A DNA stretch of 60,155 nucleotides from Candidatus Hodarchaeota archaeon. GTDB lineage: Archaea; Asgardarchaeota; Heimdallarchaeia; Hodarchaeales; Hodarchaeaceae. Position numbers and translations under genes: made by a program. The stretch spans positions 1 to 60,155 of the forward strand of contig JAEOTC010000182.1 of assembly GCA_016840035.1 (NCBI GenBank), written 5' to 3'. Below the pieces are notes generated by a model, which was given only the letters and a program-made list of their open reading frames with translations, ran no database searches and was not told the DNA's origin. How positions within the stretch are numbered: the stretch's first letter is position 1; the number at the start of each line of letters is the position of its first letter. Shown piece by piece: positions 26,001-35,659 of the stretch.

Positions 26001-26891
26001 ATGGCCACCGAAAAAACTAGCTATGATGAAGCAATCCTACGTCTGGATTCACATGATTATTCAGAAGAGACATTCATGGACATAGAGTTTGAATGTCTAG
26101 CGAATGACAGTTCTTCTGAAGAAATTACTTACGGTGTAGCCCCATTCCATCAGATCCCCATCACAGACAAAAAAAATTCTACCATTCGAATGTTATTAAT
26201 TTGGGTGAACCTTACAAATCAAAAAAATGTTGAATTAGCTAATAAATTGGGAAAAGGAGACAGAATTTTAATAAAAAAGCCGATAGTTCCCAAAGAAGGG
26301 GGGTATGCGAGAGATCAATTCGGAAATCTCGTTTTTTGGGTCGGTCACCCAAGTAATAATTCACTACACACCAATACAGAAATTATATTAGTTTCAAGTA
26401 TAAAAGAGACATGTTCAATCTGTAGACACATGATTCAGGAAGAGGAAGATCGGATCTATTGCCCAACTTGTCAGAATCCATTTCATTTACCACATTTTGC
26501 TGAATCCTTAAAAGTGACAGGTAAGTGTCCAATATGTGCTACTAAAAGCACATTGAGTGAAATTATGGAAAGTAATGTCGCAGAATCGTTTGATTTTTCA
26601 AAAATCATCACACTCAAGAAATTTCCATTTATACGAAGAACAACCCAGTTTTACATAAAAGATAATCCAGAATCAGCAAATTATGGAATATTCTTATTAC
26701 AAGAACTGGAAGAGAGTCAATTGAAGGAGAAAATGAAGAAAATTCAGACTTATATCAATACTCGAACTGGTTCCAAGCCAAAAATTGCATCAAGGGCGGG
26801 CCAAACCTTTTTGATTATTCCTTATCAAAATACAATCGCCTTAGATATTTTAGAAAAATTATTATTACAGTTTGAACAAACCACAGGTTAA
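26001..26891 (+). CDS. RING-like zinc finger protein
   Basis: This 296-residue protein has eight zinc ligands in a RING/PHD-like cross-brace order: Cys138, Cys141, Cys154, Cys157, His162, His165, Cys176, Cys179. The motif ends KCPIC, as in RING fingers, with a hydrophobic FHLPHF at the centre. The N-terminal ~130 residues (GKGDRILIKKPIV and nearby) could be an OB- or FHA-like beta domain. The last ~100 residues are an alpha/beta domain with no match I know. RING fingers recruit ubiquitin-conjugating enzymes; Asgard archaea have such systems, but no ubiquitin, E1 or E2 gene is adjacent, so ligase activity is inference. Confidence 0.72.
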   Translation: MATEKTSYDEAILRLDSHDYSEETFMDIEFECLANDSSSEEITYGVAPFHQIPITDKKNSTIRMLLIWVNLTNQKNVELANKLGKGDRILIKKPIVPKEGGYARDQFGNLVFWVGHPSNNSLHTNTEIILVSSIKETCSICRHMIQEEEDRIYCPTCQNPFHLPHFAESLKVTGKCPICATKSTLSEIMESNVAESFDFSKIITLKKFPFIRRTTQFYIKDNPESANYGIFLLQELEESQLKEKMKKIQTYINTRTGSKPKIASRAGQTFLIIPYQNTIALDILEKLLLQFEQTTG

Positions 26892-26922
26892 AAATAAAAT
26901 TTCATTTAATTTCAAAACTGAA

Positions 26923-26930
26923 TTTTTTTT
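26923..26930 (+). terminator. T8 tract after RING-like gene
   Basis: Eight thymines lie about 30 bases after the stop of the RING-like gene and 37 bases before the next start. They could be an archaeal U-tract terminator. No hairpin was seen. Confidence 0.35.
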
Positions 26931-26967
26931 AAGTCTAAGAGCATTTTGATAAAAACTGAGGGTATTT

Positions 26968-28179
26968 ATGGAAAGTACTCAGAATTCAAAGAATCAAGTT
27001 TCTAAGAAAAAACCTTTCTATTTGGTAACAACTGACATAGGAATGGGCTTCTCGGTATTTTTATTTGTTATTGGCCATACTAGCTTATGGTGGGATCATA
27101 CTCTGGATACTCAGTGGCCAAATCTTCCAATTGAAGCATGGTTACTCCTAATTGTAGCATTCCTAGTTCCCCCTGGATTTCTTTTCTGGTATACATTTAA
27201 TTCCGCAAACTCCCTTTTGCGTCGAAAAACCGATACAGAACGGAAAGAAAGTCGTCAAAGACTTCTAAAAAGAACAATTATATTCTTCTGTGTAGCCGAA
27301 TTTGGAGAATTGGTAACTGCCATCTTCCTAGGAAAACCAATATTAAATTACTTAGTTACATGGGAACTATTTCATATGTTTTCATTTTCTACTATCTTTA
27401 TTCTAATAATCTTTGAATTAGCTTGGGTAATTGAAAGAAAAGGGTTGAAAGACTATAAAAAAGCCGCTATAATAGAACTTCTCTTTGTCATTGGCGTAGT
27501 CTTAGGAATCTATCTCATTTTCCATGATTATACTCAAATTAGGACTATTGCACATGCTTCAGATCTCACAGTTGCTTCGATTTTTGAGCGAATTCTTCTA
27601 GATTTTGGTCAAGCCCCGATTATTCCATATTTAGTATTTTCTGCGACTGGAGGACTTCTTGCGGTATATCTCAATTTGCCAAATGCTAACAAGTCCACAA
27701 TTCCTCAAAAAGCTATTCCAGTCTTTATAATAGGAGCAGTATCTTTTATTATAGGATTAATATTACTTAATGTCGAAATTTACACCTCTCCCCCTGTTCA
27801 GTCACCTATCTCATCGAATTTGGTTTTTATTTCGATAGGATTCCATCTGATTTCGGTTACAGGAGGGGTGATATTATTAGATTTAGATACACTTTATGGG
27901 GTACCTAAAATCAATAAATTTATCCTCCCCCTCGTATTAATTAGTAAGATTAGCTTAACAGTTTATCTTCTCCACAACCTAGCCTATGGGATCCCACCTG
28001 AATCAGATCTTGTGCAAACTTTGATTCCAACATTACCAATATCTATGTTTGTAGGGCTTCTTTACGCTTTATTCTGGGTGTTTCTTGCATTAATATGGCA
28101 GAAGGCTGGATTTAGATTTAGTATTGAATGGATAATTGTCAATATGCAGAGGAAGAAATGGCGTTGGTGGATTGATTAA
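26968..28179 (+). CDS. HGSNAT/DUF418-like acyltransferase membrane protein
   Basis: This 403-residue protein has about ten to eleven membrane helices. The N-terminus has the pattern of heparan-alpha-glucosaminide acetyltransferase-like and DUF418/acyltransferase-3 proteins: an Asp, then Phe-rich helix 1 with a His, as in TDIGMGFSVFLFVIGHTSLWW. The late helix LISKISLTVYLLHNLAYGI is another shared trait. Such proteins move acyl groups across the membrane to sugars or other acceptors. The exact substrate is unknown. It starts at an ATG in GAGGGTATTTATG. It follows the RING-like gene by 76 bases with a T-tract between. Confidence 0.65.
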   Translation: MESTQNSKNQVSKKKPFYLVTTDIGMGFSVFLFVIGHTSLWWDHTLDTQWPNLPIEAWLLLIVAFLVPPGFLFWYTFNSANSLLRRKTDTERKESRQRLLKRTIIFFCVAEFGELVTAIFLGKPILNYLVTWELFHMFSFSTIFILIIFELAWVIERKGLKDYKKAAIIELLFVIGVVLGIYLIFHDYTQIRTIAHASDLTVASIFERILLDFGQAPIIPYLVFSATGGLLAVYLNLPNANKSTIPQKAIPVFIIGAVSFIIGLILLNVEIYTSPPVQSPISSNLVFISIGFHLISVTGGVILLDLDTLYGVPKINKFILPLVLISKISLTVYLLHNLAYGIPPESDLVQTLIPTLPISMFVGLLYALFWVFLALIWQKAGFRFSIEWIIVNMQRKKWRWWID

Positions 28180-28189
28180 GCCAAAGTAA

Positions 28190-28708
28190 CTAAGAATAGC
28201 TATCCCTTACAATCTCATACAGTATATTCGCTTTAAATATTCCTTGGTCTAGAATCTCTACAAACCTATTCTTTGGAATCTTATCGTGTGAAATAAGGTC
28301 GACCAATGAAAAATCCTTGGTTTGGGTTATATGTTCAGAAAAAGAGTCGATTTGTAATATATAGAATTTTTTAATGCATTTTTCTTGAAAGATTTGATGT
28401 GTAAATTCTATGACTTCGTTCCGTTGATGTGGGTCCCAGATATAAAATGTGTCTAGAATGTTATGCGATATAAATAGTCGTCCATCACTTTTACCCTGTA
28501 TTTTTTTTAGTAAATCGTATAATTGAGAACAGATAATACATTGTTCGTTTTTATGATCAGTAGTGCCGATTAAGAAACTTGCTGTATGAGTATTAAGCAT
28601 ATTATGAATTCTTGCAGTAATATTATTCTTATTATTAAGACTCCATGTATTTTGAGCAAACAGTAATAGACTAAGATGAGTACTTGTCTTTCTGGAGCGT
28701 TTACCCAT
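28190..28708 (-). CDS. Hypothetical soluble protein
   Basis: This 172-residue frame has balanced composition, no membrane helices and an alternating alpha/beta look (KKFYILQIDSFSEH, GRLFISHNILDTFYIWD). One Cys pair (CIIC) stands alone near residue 60. I recognise no family. No ribosome site precedes the ATG. It is convergent with the acyltransferase-like gene, with 10 bases between the two stops. Length, codon use and the lack of a competing frame make it likely real. Confidence 0.5.
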   Translation of the reverse strand: MGKRSRKTSTHLSLLLFAQNTWSLNNKNNITARIHNMLNTHTASFLIGTTDHKNEQCIICSQLYDLLKKIQGKSDGRLFISHNILDTFYIWDPHQRNEVIEFTHQIFQEKCIKKFYILQIDSFSEHITQTKDFSLVDLISHDKIPKNRFVEILDQGIFKANILYEIVRDSYS

Positions 28709-28755
28709 AACAGGTAGATAATGATGAACGTTTATATGAGTTTGGTGAGGGCATT

Positions 28756-28911
28756 CTAAGAAGAATCACTTGCAAAGAATTCATCTGCAAGTTCTTCCAC
28801 CCCTAGAACTCTAAAGGAGGATCTAACTGTCTTTTTCACGTGAGAGATTCCAAAATTAACGATATATTTAAACACAGATTCGCTCTCGATTATTCCTTCT
28901 TCGATTGCCAT
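28756..28911 (-). CDS. Possible 51-residue acidic protein
   Basis: Reading the minus strand from the ATG at 28911 gives 51 residues before TAG. The N-terminus is MAIEEGIIESES, the middle is a basic amphipathic stretch (ISHVKKTVRSSFRVLG), and the C-terminus is VEELADEFFASDSS. It lies in a 448-base stretch with no other gene. No ribosome site is seen, so it may be spurious; it is listed because it is the only sensible frame in the gap. Confidence 0.25.
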   Translation of the reverse strand: MAIEEGIIESESVFKYIVNFGISHVKKTVRSSFRVLGVEELADEFFASDSS

Positions 28912-29156
28912 AATTCAGGTATATGAAAATCAACACTCTATAAGAAATGGTCTGAAACAATCTTCAGCAATCTTTGTATAAAGGGAGATTGACGAAAAAC
29001 GAATTCTTGAAAGGTTATTCTGACGATTGGTGGGAGGAATGAATTAATCTTGGATTTTGGAATGAACTGATTTATGATTTAGGCATAATCTACGGATAGG
29101 CCTAATTATGTTATGAAATAATTAAATAAATTCTTTTTTTCTACATCTCGAGCGGT

Positions 29157-32100
29157 TTAGAGTGAATTAAAGAGGTTTTCAAGCTTAGAACTTGATTTTG
29201 CTGAAGCATCTTTCCAACTTGATATGAGTTCGATGGTTTTTTCTGTTTCTTTAGTTGGAATATCCTCAATCTGAACACTATCCATCAACGCGATAATTCC
29301 CAAGTAATCTATTAGTTCCTCAAAATCTTCACAATTGAACCACAGGACATCCTGAAAACGATTAATATTAATATATGTACTAACTTCGGGATTGGACAGA
29401 ATTTTCCTTAGAATAAAGGCGGGATTATCAAAGTCCATATCTTTATACCAGTTTTGATGTCTAACAAGAATTTTAACCAAACTGAGAATTGAATTACTTT
29501 CTTTAGTTGTGAGAGTAGATTTTGAATCCAATTGATCTCTAAGTGTATGCCCTAAGTGCCACTCATCTAGAAGAGACCGACTTCTGATAGAAGAATCCTC
29601 TTTTTTCCTGTTTTTACCCAGATCTTTTAGAATAATCCAAGCATAAACAATAGCCAAGTCTTCAAGACTTAAACTGCTGATTCTCTTTAATTGAGTTCTT
29701 GAAAGAGATTCTTGTTTATTCAATACTCTTAAACGCATCAAATATCCAAAAACTCTCTCACAATTGGACTTACTAATTAATTTTTTTTCTGATTCACTAA
29801 GATAGGTACTAGCATAATTTAAAACTTGGATGAAGTATTCTTGGAATTCTTCGAAGGTTTTAGTGAAAACTTCTTCTAAATGCTTGTCGCTTAGTGCAAT
29901 TATTGCTTCATTCAACACTGATAGTATCTCAGAATTGTATATTAAGCGAAAAGCTTTTAATAAATGCTCATATATCAATTCTACCTTTGCTTCCTCGATT
30001 TTAGGGACTCCTCGTCCCGCAAGGAAGCGATTTAGATGAGAAAGGTGTTTCCACTTGTTGTCAGTTACTTCTCGAAATTCCACAAGAGCCATGGATTGGT
30101 AACCACTAAGAATAACATGAAATCCATTCTCAAGGACATCTGATGATCGTCTAATGTATTCCAAACCAGAAAATTGGTCTTTGAATATCCAAAACCTCTC
30201 TTCAAAATTTGAAAGTAACAACGAATCTCCTAATGAATGTTGTTGTAGTTGATTTGTACGTTTATCAAGTTTAGCTGATGATGTTTTTATCCAACCCGCG
30301 GTTCCGTTGAGACTATTATTGTATATGATCAGCGCTCTTTCTGTTTCAGACCCATTAGAGTAACAAAATACGTTTTCATCCACATAACCCTCAGTAGTAT
30401 ATAGGTCAAAAAGACAAAAATTGGTCACATCCGAGAATAAATACCGTTTTTTGATTAATGGTACTATAACTCGTTCATGGTGCTGAAGGAGGCCCCCATC
30501 AATTTCTTCCTCCCAATATGCTCTTCGATATTCCATTCCATATTTTTCTTCAAAACCCTCCATCTGACCGTGGCCAAACATTGGCAAACCTGGTAGCGTA
30601 ACTAAAAGCATACATATTCCGAAGTATTTTTCTCCTTTTCCGAATTGTTTAGCTGCTGTTTCTTCATCAGGATTATTCATAAAATTAACAAATCGTTTCA
30701 GGATTTGAGGGTCAAATTCTAAAGTATTTTTGATAACAGACCGATATTTGGCGTTATCTTCATCGCGAATCATGTTCATAAAAGCCGAATTATACACTCT
30801 ATGCATTCCTAAGGTTCTTACAAAGAATCCTTCTAAGAGCCAAAATGCTTCAGCCAATAATAAAGTATCGGGCATTTCTTGGTTAATACGATCAACAACT
30901 TCACGCCAAAATTCTTGAGGTATAGCTTTATGGAACTCCTCGTTTGTTATTCCCATGCCTGCCCTTGAAGGTATATCTCCTCCGCTTCCTGGTGGAGGAA
31001 ACCATAATCGCTGGAAGTGCTTCTTTGTGAGGGTCATTGCCGCATCGAAACGGATAATAGGAAATTGTCTCGCTACATGTAAAATGGTTTGAATAACAGC
31101 TTCACGAACTTCAGATAAAAGGTAGTTTAATTGCGCAGTATCGTTCCATGGCATACTGGTACCGTCATTACCGTGATAAATATATTTAGTCGCATTTGTA
31201 CGGAAATCTACTCGTTTAAATGTAACTGCTGCGTCTGTACGCGAAAAATAATGATCCTCAAGATATATACCAATATTTGGATCACTTGATAAACTTTCAC
31301 CAGAATAAGTATATGAAGGAAATGGGGGGTGATCGAGGGAAATATACCATTCGGGGTGTTCTCGAACCCATTTCGAATCTATGCCAGTATGATTCGGAAC
31401 CATATCTGAAGCCAGTCGGATTCCTCTATTTTGTGTACGCTCTTTCAATTTCTTAAATGCTCTCTCACCACCTAGATCGTCTGCAATTACATAGTCATAA
31501 AGACTATAAGCTGATGCCTCTGCCTCGGGATTTCCACACCAATGTTTTACTGATTTTGATGCTGGACTCCTTTCCCATAGACCGATCAACCACAAAGCAT
31601 TAAATCCCCAAGAAGCTATCTGATCTAATTCCTCATCAGGAATTTGATCAAGATGACGTATCTCGCGCTGATATTTCTTTGATAATTGATCCAGCCAAAC
31701 ATATGTAGTCTTAGCTATCATCATTACGGTTGGCATCCAGTCTTTATCGGGTGTGTACCGTTCTTCGAGACCTTCGCCGTAATCAATAGCTTGTGCTTCA
31801 CCTGGTCCAGGTCCTCGTATCTTTTCTTCTTCAGCAAATATATCTAGAGCATATAATAATCGGTAATACATTGATGGATCAAGAAATGATCCCCATTCTT
31901 TTGTTATGTATTCTAATTGATCTTTTATTGAATAAGGGAATTCGGTAACAGGTTTTTGAAGTAATTGAAGGAGAGGTAAGTTCTCTGGACCAGTAACCTC
32001 GTGATTTATGAAAAAATCATCAAATTTTGTAATAATTTCGTGATAAGTTGTTGATTTCTCGAGATTCTCATCATCGAATAATTCTAAGTGCTTTGAGAAT

Positions 32101-32585
32101 GAAGGGTTATTATTATTCAACCAAATGTGGATAAGTTCTTCTAGAATGATTTCCTTATTTGGTCTTCCCTGTGTTGATCCTTCAATATATGATTCAACTT
32201 CTATCTCGCCTAAATAGACATCGGGAGGTGGAAATTCTTCAACAAATGTTTTCATAAGAAAATCAAGGTCATCAGTATTCAAATCCTGAGAAAGTTCCAT
32301 GAAGAGAGTTTCATATACCTCTGGATCGAGTTTTTCTTTATACTGGGTAATAATCTCATGTGATATCTCATTTATCAATCCTATACCATTAATTTCAGAT
32401 GCACGTGCAGCTTGTTCTGGAAAATTCAGTAGATCCTTTTTTTCATTAATTGATTCAACAAATAATCTGACTAAATAAATTTCTGGAAAAGTAACATAAC
32501 CCTCTTGAGTGTTAAAGAAATCCTCGGGAAATTTATATTTCTCTCTTGCACTTAACGATAGTCTCATCTGGAAATCACACTTCAA
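29157..32585 (-). CDS. GH13-family alpha-glucan-active enzyme, large multidomain
   Basis: This 1142-residue protein has a central GH13 (alpha-amylase) barrel at about residues 320-730. Region I is DMVPNHTG, region II IIRFDAAMT (nucleophile Asp), and region III LLLAEAFW (acid/base Glu). Region IV is FMNNPDEET, with Pro where most relatives have His before the catalytic Asp. That variant is, as I recall, shared by a subgroup of long bacterial and archaeal homologues. The first 300 residues and the last 350 are mostly helical and unlike known carbohydrate-binding modules. No signal peptide is seen, so it probably works on intracellular glycogen or maltodextrin. It starts with MKCDF or a Met just inside. 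Confidence 0.85.
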   Translation of the reverse strand: MKCDFQMRLSLSAREKYKFPEDFFNTQEGYVTFPEIYLVRLFVESINEKKDLLNFPEQAARASEINGIGLINEISHEIITQYKEKLDPEVYETLFMELSQDLNTDDLDFLMKTFVEEFPPPDVYLGEIEVESYIEGSTQGRPNKEIILEELIHIWLNNNNPSFSKHLELFDDENLEKSTTYHEIITKFDDFFINHEVTGPENLPLLQLLQKPVTEFPYSIKDQLEYITKEWGSFLDPSMYYRLLYALDIFAEEEKIRGPGPGEAQAIDYGEGLEERYTPDKDWMPTVMMIAKTTYVWLDQLSKKYQREIRHLDQIPDEELDQIASWGFNALWLIGLWERSPASKSVKHWCGNPEAEASAYSLYDYVIADDLGGERAFKKLKERTQNRGIRLASDMVPNHTGIDSKWVREHPEWYISLDHPPFPSYTYSGESLSSDPNIGIYLEDHYFSRTDAAVTFKRVDFRTNATKYIYHGNDGTSMPWNDTAQLNYLLSEVREAVIQTILHVARQFPIIRFDAAMTLTKKHFQRLWFPPPGSGGDIPSRAGMGITNEEFHKAIPQEFWREVVDRINQEMPDTLLLAEAFWLLEGFFVRTLGMHRVYNSAFMNMIRDEDNAKYRSVIKNTLEFDPQILKRFVNFMNNPDEETAAKQFGKGEKYFGICMLLVTLPGLPMFGHGQMEGFEEKYGMEYRRAYWEEEIDGGLLQHHERVIVPLIKKRYLFSDVTNFCLFDLYTTEGYVDENVFCYSNGSETERALIIYNNSLNGTAGWIKTSSAKLDKRTNQLQQHSLGDSLLLSNFEERFWIFKDQFSGLEYIRRSSDVLENGFHVILSGYQSMALVEFREVTDNKWKHLSHLNRFLAGRGVPKIEEAKVELIYEHLLKAFRLIYNSEILSVLNEAIIALSDKHLEEVFTKTFEEFQEYFIQVLNYASTYLSESEKKLISKSNCERVFGYLMRLRVLNKQESLSRTQLKRISSLSLEDLAIVYAWIILKDLGKNRKKEDSSIRSRSLLDEWHLGHTLRDQLDSKSTLTTKESNSILSLVKILVRHQNWYKDMDFDNPAFILRKILSNPEVSTYININRFQDVLWFNCEDFEELIDYLGIIALMDSVQIEDIPTKETEKTIELISSWKDASAKSSSKLENLFNSL

Positions 32586-32709
32586 TGATAATTCAATTAG
32601 TAGTAAATAAACTGAAAGGAAAATATCTAATTTTTATCAATAGGTGGAAAGATATTAGAGAATATAATTACTATTCTCCAAGTTGGTAACTACAAATATA
32701 CTATTTGGC

Positions 32710-33513
32710 TTATCGCAGGATGTTAATTACCTTCATAAATTCACGTACACGCTCTCGATCAACGTTCTTCCAAGTGTCACCGTCAAATTTTAAGCTAGTC
32801 CCAACAATAGCTCCATCAGCTATTTCTAATTGCTTCAAAATATTATCTTTACGTGCACCTGTGTTTACTATGACATCTGCTCCCAAAGAATTATCTTTAA
32901 CTGTCCTTAGTTCTTCCAGTTTGGTTTCCATACCAGTCATTGATCTTGAAACACATATTGCATCAGCAATTCTGACAAATACTGCTCCTTTAGCTATAAG
33001 TGATAGTGATCTTCTATCCAAAGGATGAGCAAATTCTGTGTTAACAATACTAAATATTTTTACATCACATGCTTCAATAGCTTTTTTATACCGTAAAGCT
33101 TCCGCTCCGGGCGCGCTAAAAAACCCCATATCACCTGCAAAGGCCCCAGTGAAAACACCCCGAACAAATTTCGCTTGGGTTGCCTTTCCAACAGATAAGG
33201 CCGAGACAGGATCCCACATGATATCAACTCCGAAGGGGATATCAATATCAGGTTTTAACTCACCAATGGCGGCAGACATTGCTGCAACAATTACGGGATC
33301 AACACCGTTCGCATAAGGACGATCACCTTCATTGCAGAATAGAAGTCCATCAATTCCACCTTCCTGCAAAGCATAAATGTCTTGCCTGGCACTTGATATA
33401 ATATGTTCCATACCTTCTTCATTATTATATTCAGGAGTGTGAGGTAAGGGGGGAAAATGAACCATTCCGATAATTGGTTTGGTGACCTCAAATATATCTT
33501 CTAAACAGGTCAT
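32710..33513 (-). CDS. BtpA/SgcQ family TIM-barrel protein
   Basis: This 267-residue protein matches BtpA/SgcQ: KPIIGMVHFPPLPHTPEY at the N-terminus, GIDGLLFCNEGDRPYANGV, FGVDIMWDPVSALSVGKATQAKFVRGVF and a C-terminal phosphate-type loop GAIVGTSLKFDG. BtpA was named for photosystem I accumulation in cyanobacteria, while relatives in other organisms are thought to bind sugar phosphates. The job in archaea is unknown. It appears alone, separated from the GH13 gene by 124 bases on the same strand, so co-transcription is possible. Confidence 0.88.
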   Translation of the reverse strand: MTCLEDIFEVTKPIIGMVHFPPLPHTPEYNNEEGMEHIISSARQDIYALQEGGIDGLLFCNEGDRPYANGVDPVIVAAMSAAIGELKPDIDIPFGVDIMWDPVSALSVGKATQAKFVRGVFTGAFAGDMGFFSAPGAEALRYKKAIEACDVKIFSIVNTEFAHPLDRRSLSLIAKGAVFVRIADAICVSRSMTGMETKLEELRTVKDNSLGADVIVNTGARKDNILKQLEIADGAIVGTSLKFDGDTWKNVDRERVREFMKVINILR

Positions 33514-33821
33514 GTTAATTCAAATCCATGTAGAATTTCAATACGAATTTTTGAAGAGAAATTCAAACAAATACTTCTTTTCTTGAGATTATTTCTTATA
33601 TATTTTGACCAATATAGATATCTAGTTGGATATTAGATGAAATATCTTCAGTGGTTACTATTTATCACTTAACTGCAAATTCCTCAAAAAACTTTGAAAT
33701 TGAGCAAGAAATCTTCATAATAATTGAAAAGGGCATAAAAGACATTTTATTTACGAAAATTAATATATCAAAATTCATTAGTGTGTGCTAGAGAAGAATA
33801 ATTTCTAGGTAGTTGATTGTA
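33514..33821. other. Non-coding divergent region
   Basis: About 308 bases between the divergent BtpA and DUF599 genes. It is AT-rich and carries a perfect 10-base palindrome (TAGATATCTA, 33615-33624) that could be an operator but is also expected by chance. No gene or RNA was recognised. Confidence 0.4.
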
Positions 33822-34493
33822 ATGGATATTACACTCGATATTGTTGCTCTTGCGGTTTTTGTCATTTGTATTATCATCTATGGAATTATGATTGTTTACG
33901 GACTTAAACATCCAGATATTTCAAGAAAGGGATCATTAAACCTAATTTTCGAACAATATGTGGATGAGAGAGTTAAAGATTCCCCATTAATTGCAGTTCA
34001 AGCCTCTCGAAACTTGATTATGGCAAACTCAGCTTTTCTTTCGGCATTACTAGTATTATTAGGATTACTGCTAGCTTTTTATCCTGATATATTTGCTGAA
34101 GGAACGATTTCTGATAGTAGTATCTCCATTGGATTTCTTCAATTAATCGTGATGGTAACTGTTATTGTTTTTTGCCTTTTCAATTTTGTTCTGGCTATTA
34201 GAATGCATGTTCGATTTACTCTACTAATTTCATCTCATCCAGAAAAAATTAATATCTGTGGAATTACTGGATTACAATTTACCAAAAATACATTAATTAG
34301 TGCTCAAAATCATTGGTCATTTGGGCTTCGTGGGCTGTTCTATTTGATTACAGTAATGGCGTGGTTAGCAGATCCAATTTTGTTTCTTATCGGTGCAGTT
34401 GGAGTGACTGCTTATCTAATATTTTTCGAGGACATTTTTGATAAAAAACTTTCTGAGACTCCCTGTGAGGAGGAACTCTCCATAAATGATTAA
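33822..34493 (+). CDS. DUF599-type membrane protein
   Basis: About 223 residues from the ATG at 33822; a TTG at 33813 is the alternative. Four or five membrane helices are visible. The diagnostic blocks are PLIAVQASRNLIMANSAFLSA and the later FGLRGLFYLITVMAWLADP, which match DUF599. That family is widespread, has no assigned function, and occurs in bacteria, plants and some archaea. There is a short acidic C-terminal tail. It is convergent with the proline dehydrogenase gene and divergent from btpA. Confidence 0.75.
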   Translation: MDITLDIVALAVFVICIIIYGIMIVYGLKHPDISRKGSLNLIFEQYVDERVKDSPLIAVQASRNLIMANSAFLSALLVLLGLLLAFYPDIFAEGTISDSSISIGFLQLIVMVTVIVFCLFNFVLAIRMHVRFTLLISSHPEKINICGITGLQFTKNTLISAQNHWSFGLRGLFYLITVMAWLADPILFLIGAVGVTAYLIFFEDIFDKKLSETPCEEELSIND

Positions 34494-34499
34494 TTTGAG

Positions 34500-35450
34500 C
34501 TAAAAATTATGTTTTGGCGGGAGAATGGACTTTTTCCTTCGGCGTGTAAGAGGTTGGAAAATTCTTCCAATAAAGTCTAGTCCACCAAGATAGATCATTG
34601 AAGGATTTTCAATTAACCTTCTTCTAAGATAAGCAATTGCGCATCTCCATTCTATAGTAAAAGGAACGTATAATCGAACAGTATAACCTCTTTCTATTAA
34701 TTCCCGTTGTATTCTATCTCTAGGAACTCCTAGAAGAAACTGGAATTCTGCGCTATCATTGCCTAAACCTCGTTTTTCAACCTCCTCAAGTGAACGAATG
34801 ATGCACTTGTGATCGTGGGTAGCAATATCAACTTTATGTCCATTATCTAACAATAGACTGGTATACTCAACAATTTTTTCCTTCATTACACTTTTTTTAG
34901 TGTGCGCAATGCTCTTATCTTCATTGTATACTCCGATACACATGCGTACACGCGCATTAAGCCCAGAAAGGCCTATTATATCATCTTTCGTACGGAATAA
35001 CCGACTTTGTAGAACAGTTCCAAATTCATACTTAGGTTTCAAGGTCTTATAAAGTTCAAGTGTAGCATCGGTATATTGAGAATCCTCCATATCTAAAGTT
35101 ACGGTGATATTCTGCTTAGATGCACTTTTAAGAATTAGTTCAAAATTTGAAAGACATAAATTACGATCAATATCTAGACCAAGACTTGTGGGTTTTAAAG
35201 AGATATGCTTTGGAAAGGTTTCTTCTTTGAGTTTTTCGATAAGTGAAACATAAATTTGGACAATTTTGTCAACTTCCTCCTGATTAGTAACTTCCTCACC
35301 AAGCATGTCAATTGTTGAAGCGATTTTATGATCTTGCCATATATCTCGTGCTTTTTTGATACCACAATCTATACCTACTCCAGCAACATAAGCCCGAGCA
35401 AAGAATTTAACCAAAAATGATGGAAGAAAATTTACGAAGAAGGCTTTCAC
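34500..35450 (-). CDS. Proline dehydrogenase
   Basis: This 316-residue FAD enzyme of the PutA/ProDH barrel family has the conserved EFQFLLGVPRDRIQREL, RLYVPFTIEWRCAIAYLRRRLIENP and SLKPTSLGLDI. Arg residues in the RRR block contact the proline carboxylate. It oxidises proline to pyrroline-5-carboxylate and passes electrons to the quinone pool, which could feed cytochrome bd. It is a monofunctional ProDH; no P5C dehydrogenase gene is next to it. It starts at an ATG and is convergent with the DUF599 gene, six bases between stops. Confidence 0.9.
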   Translation of the reverse strand: MKAFFVNFLPSFLVKFFARAYVAGVGIDCGIKKARDIWQDHKIASTIDMLGEEVTNQEEVDKIVQIYVSLIEKLKEETFPKHISLKPTSLGLDIDRNLCLSNFELILKSASKQNITVTLDMEDSQYTDATLELYKTLKPKYEFGTVLQSRLFRTKDDIIGLSGLNARVRMCIGVYNEDKSIAHTKKSVMKEKIVEYTSLLLDNGHKVDIATHDHKCIIRSLEEVEKRGLGNDSAEFQFLLGVPRDRIQRELIERGYTVRLYVPFTIEWRCAIAYLRRRLIENPSMIYLGGLDFIGRIFQPLTRRRKKSILPPKHNF

Positions 35451-35659
35451 TATTAATTCCCAGCAATATCTTTTGATTTTGCGTTCAAAACATCTAGTCT
35501 TTTAATCCTATCTACCCAAATATGGTGTGGCTATTTTCTAACTGTTCAAGCTGGAAGGAGGTCATCTATAACCTATTCTCATGGTACAACATCACAATTT
35601 GCCAATGAAAATAGGTTTTTCAGAATATGTTCAAATCTGATTCTGTTGAAAAGACCACT

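Noticed and set aside
33615..33624. Perfect 10-base palindrome as operator
   Set aside because: Short AT-rich palindromes are expected by chance in AT-rich DNA; no second copy is seen.
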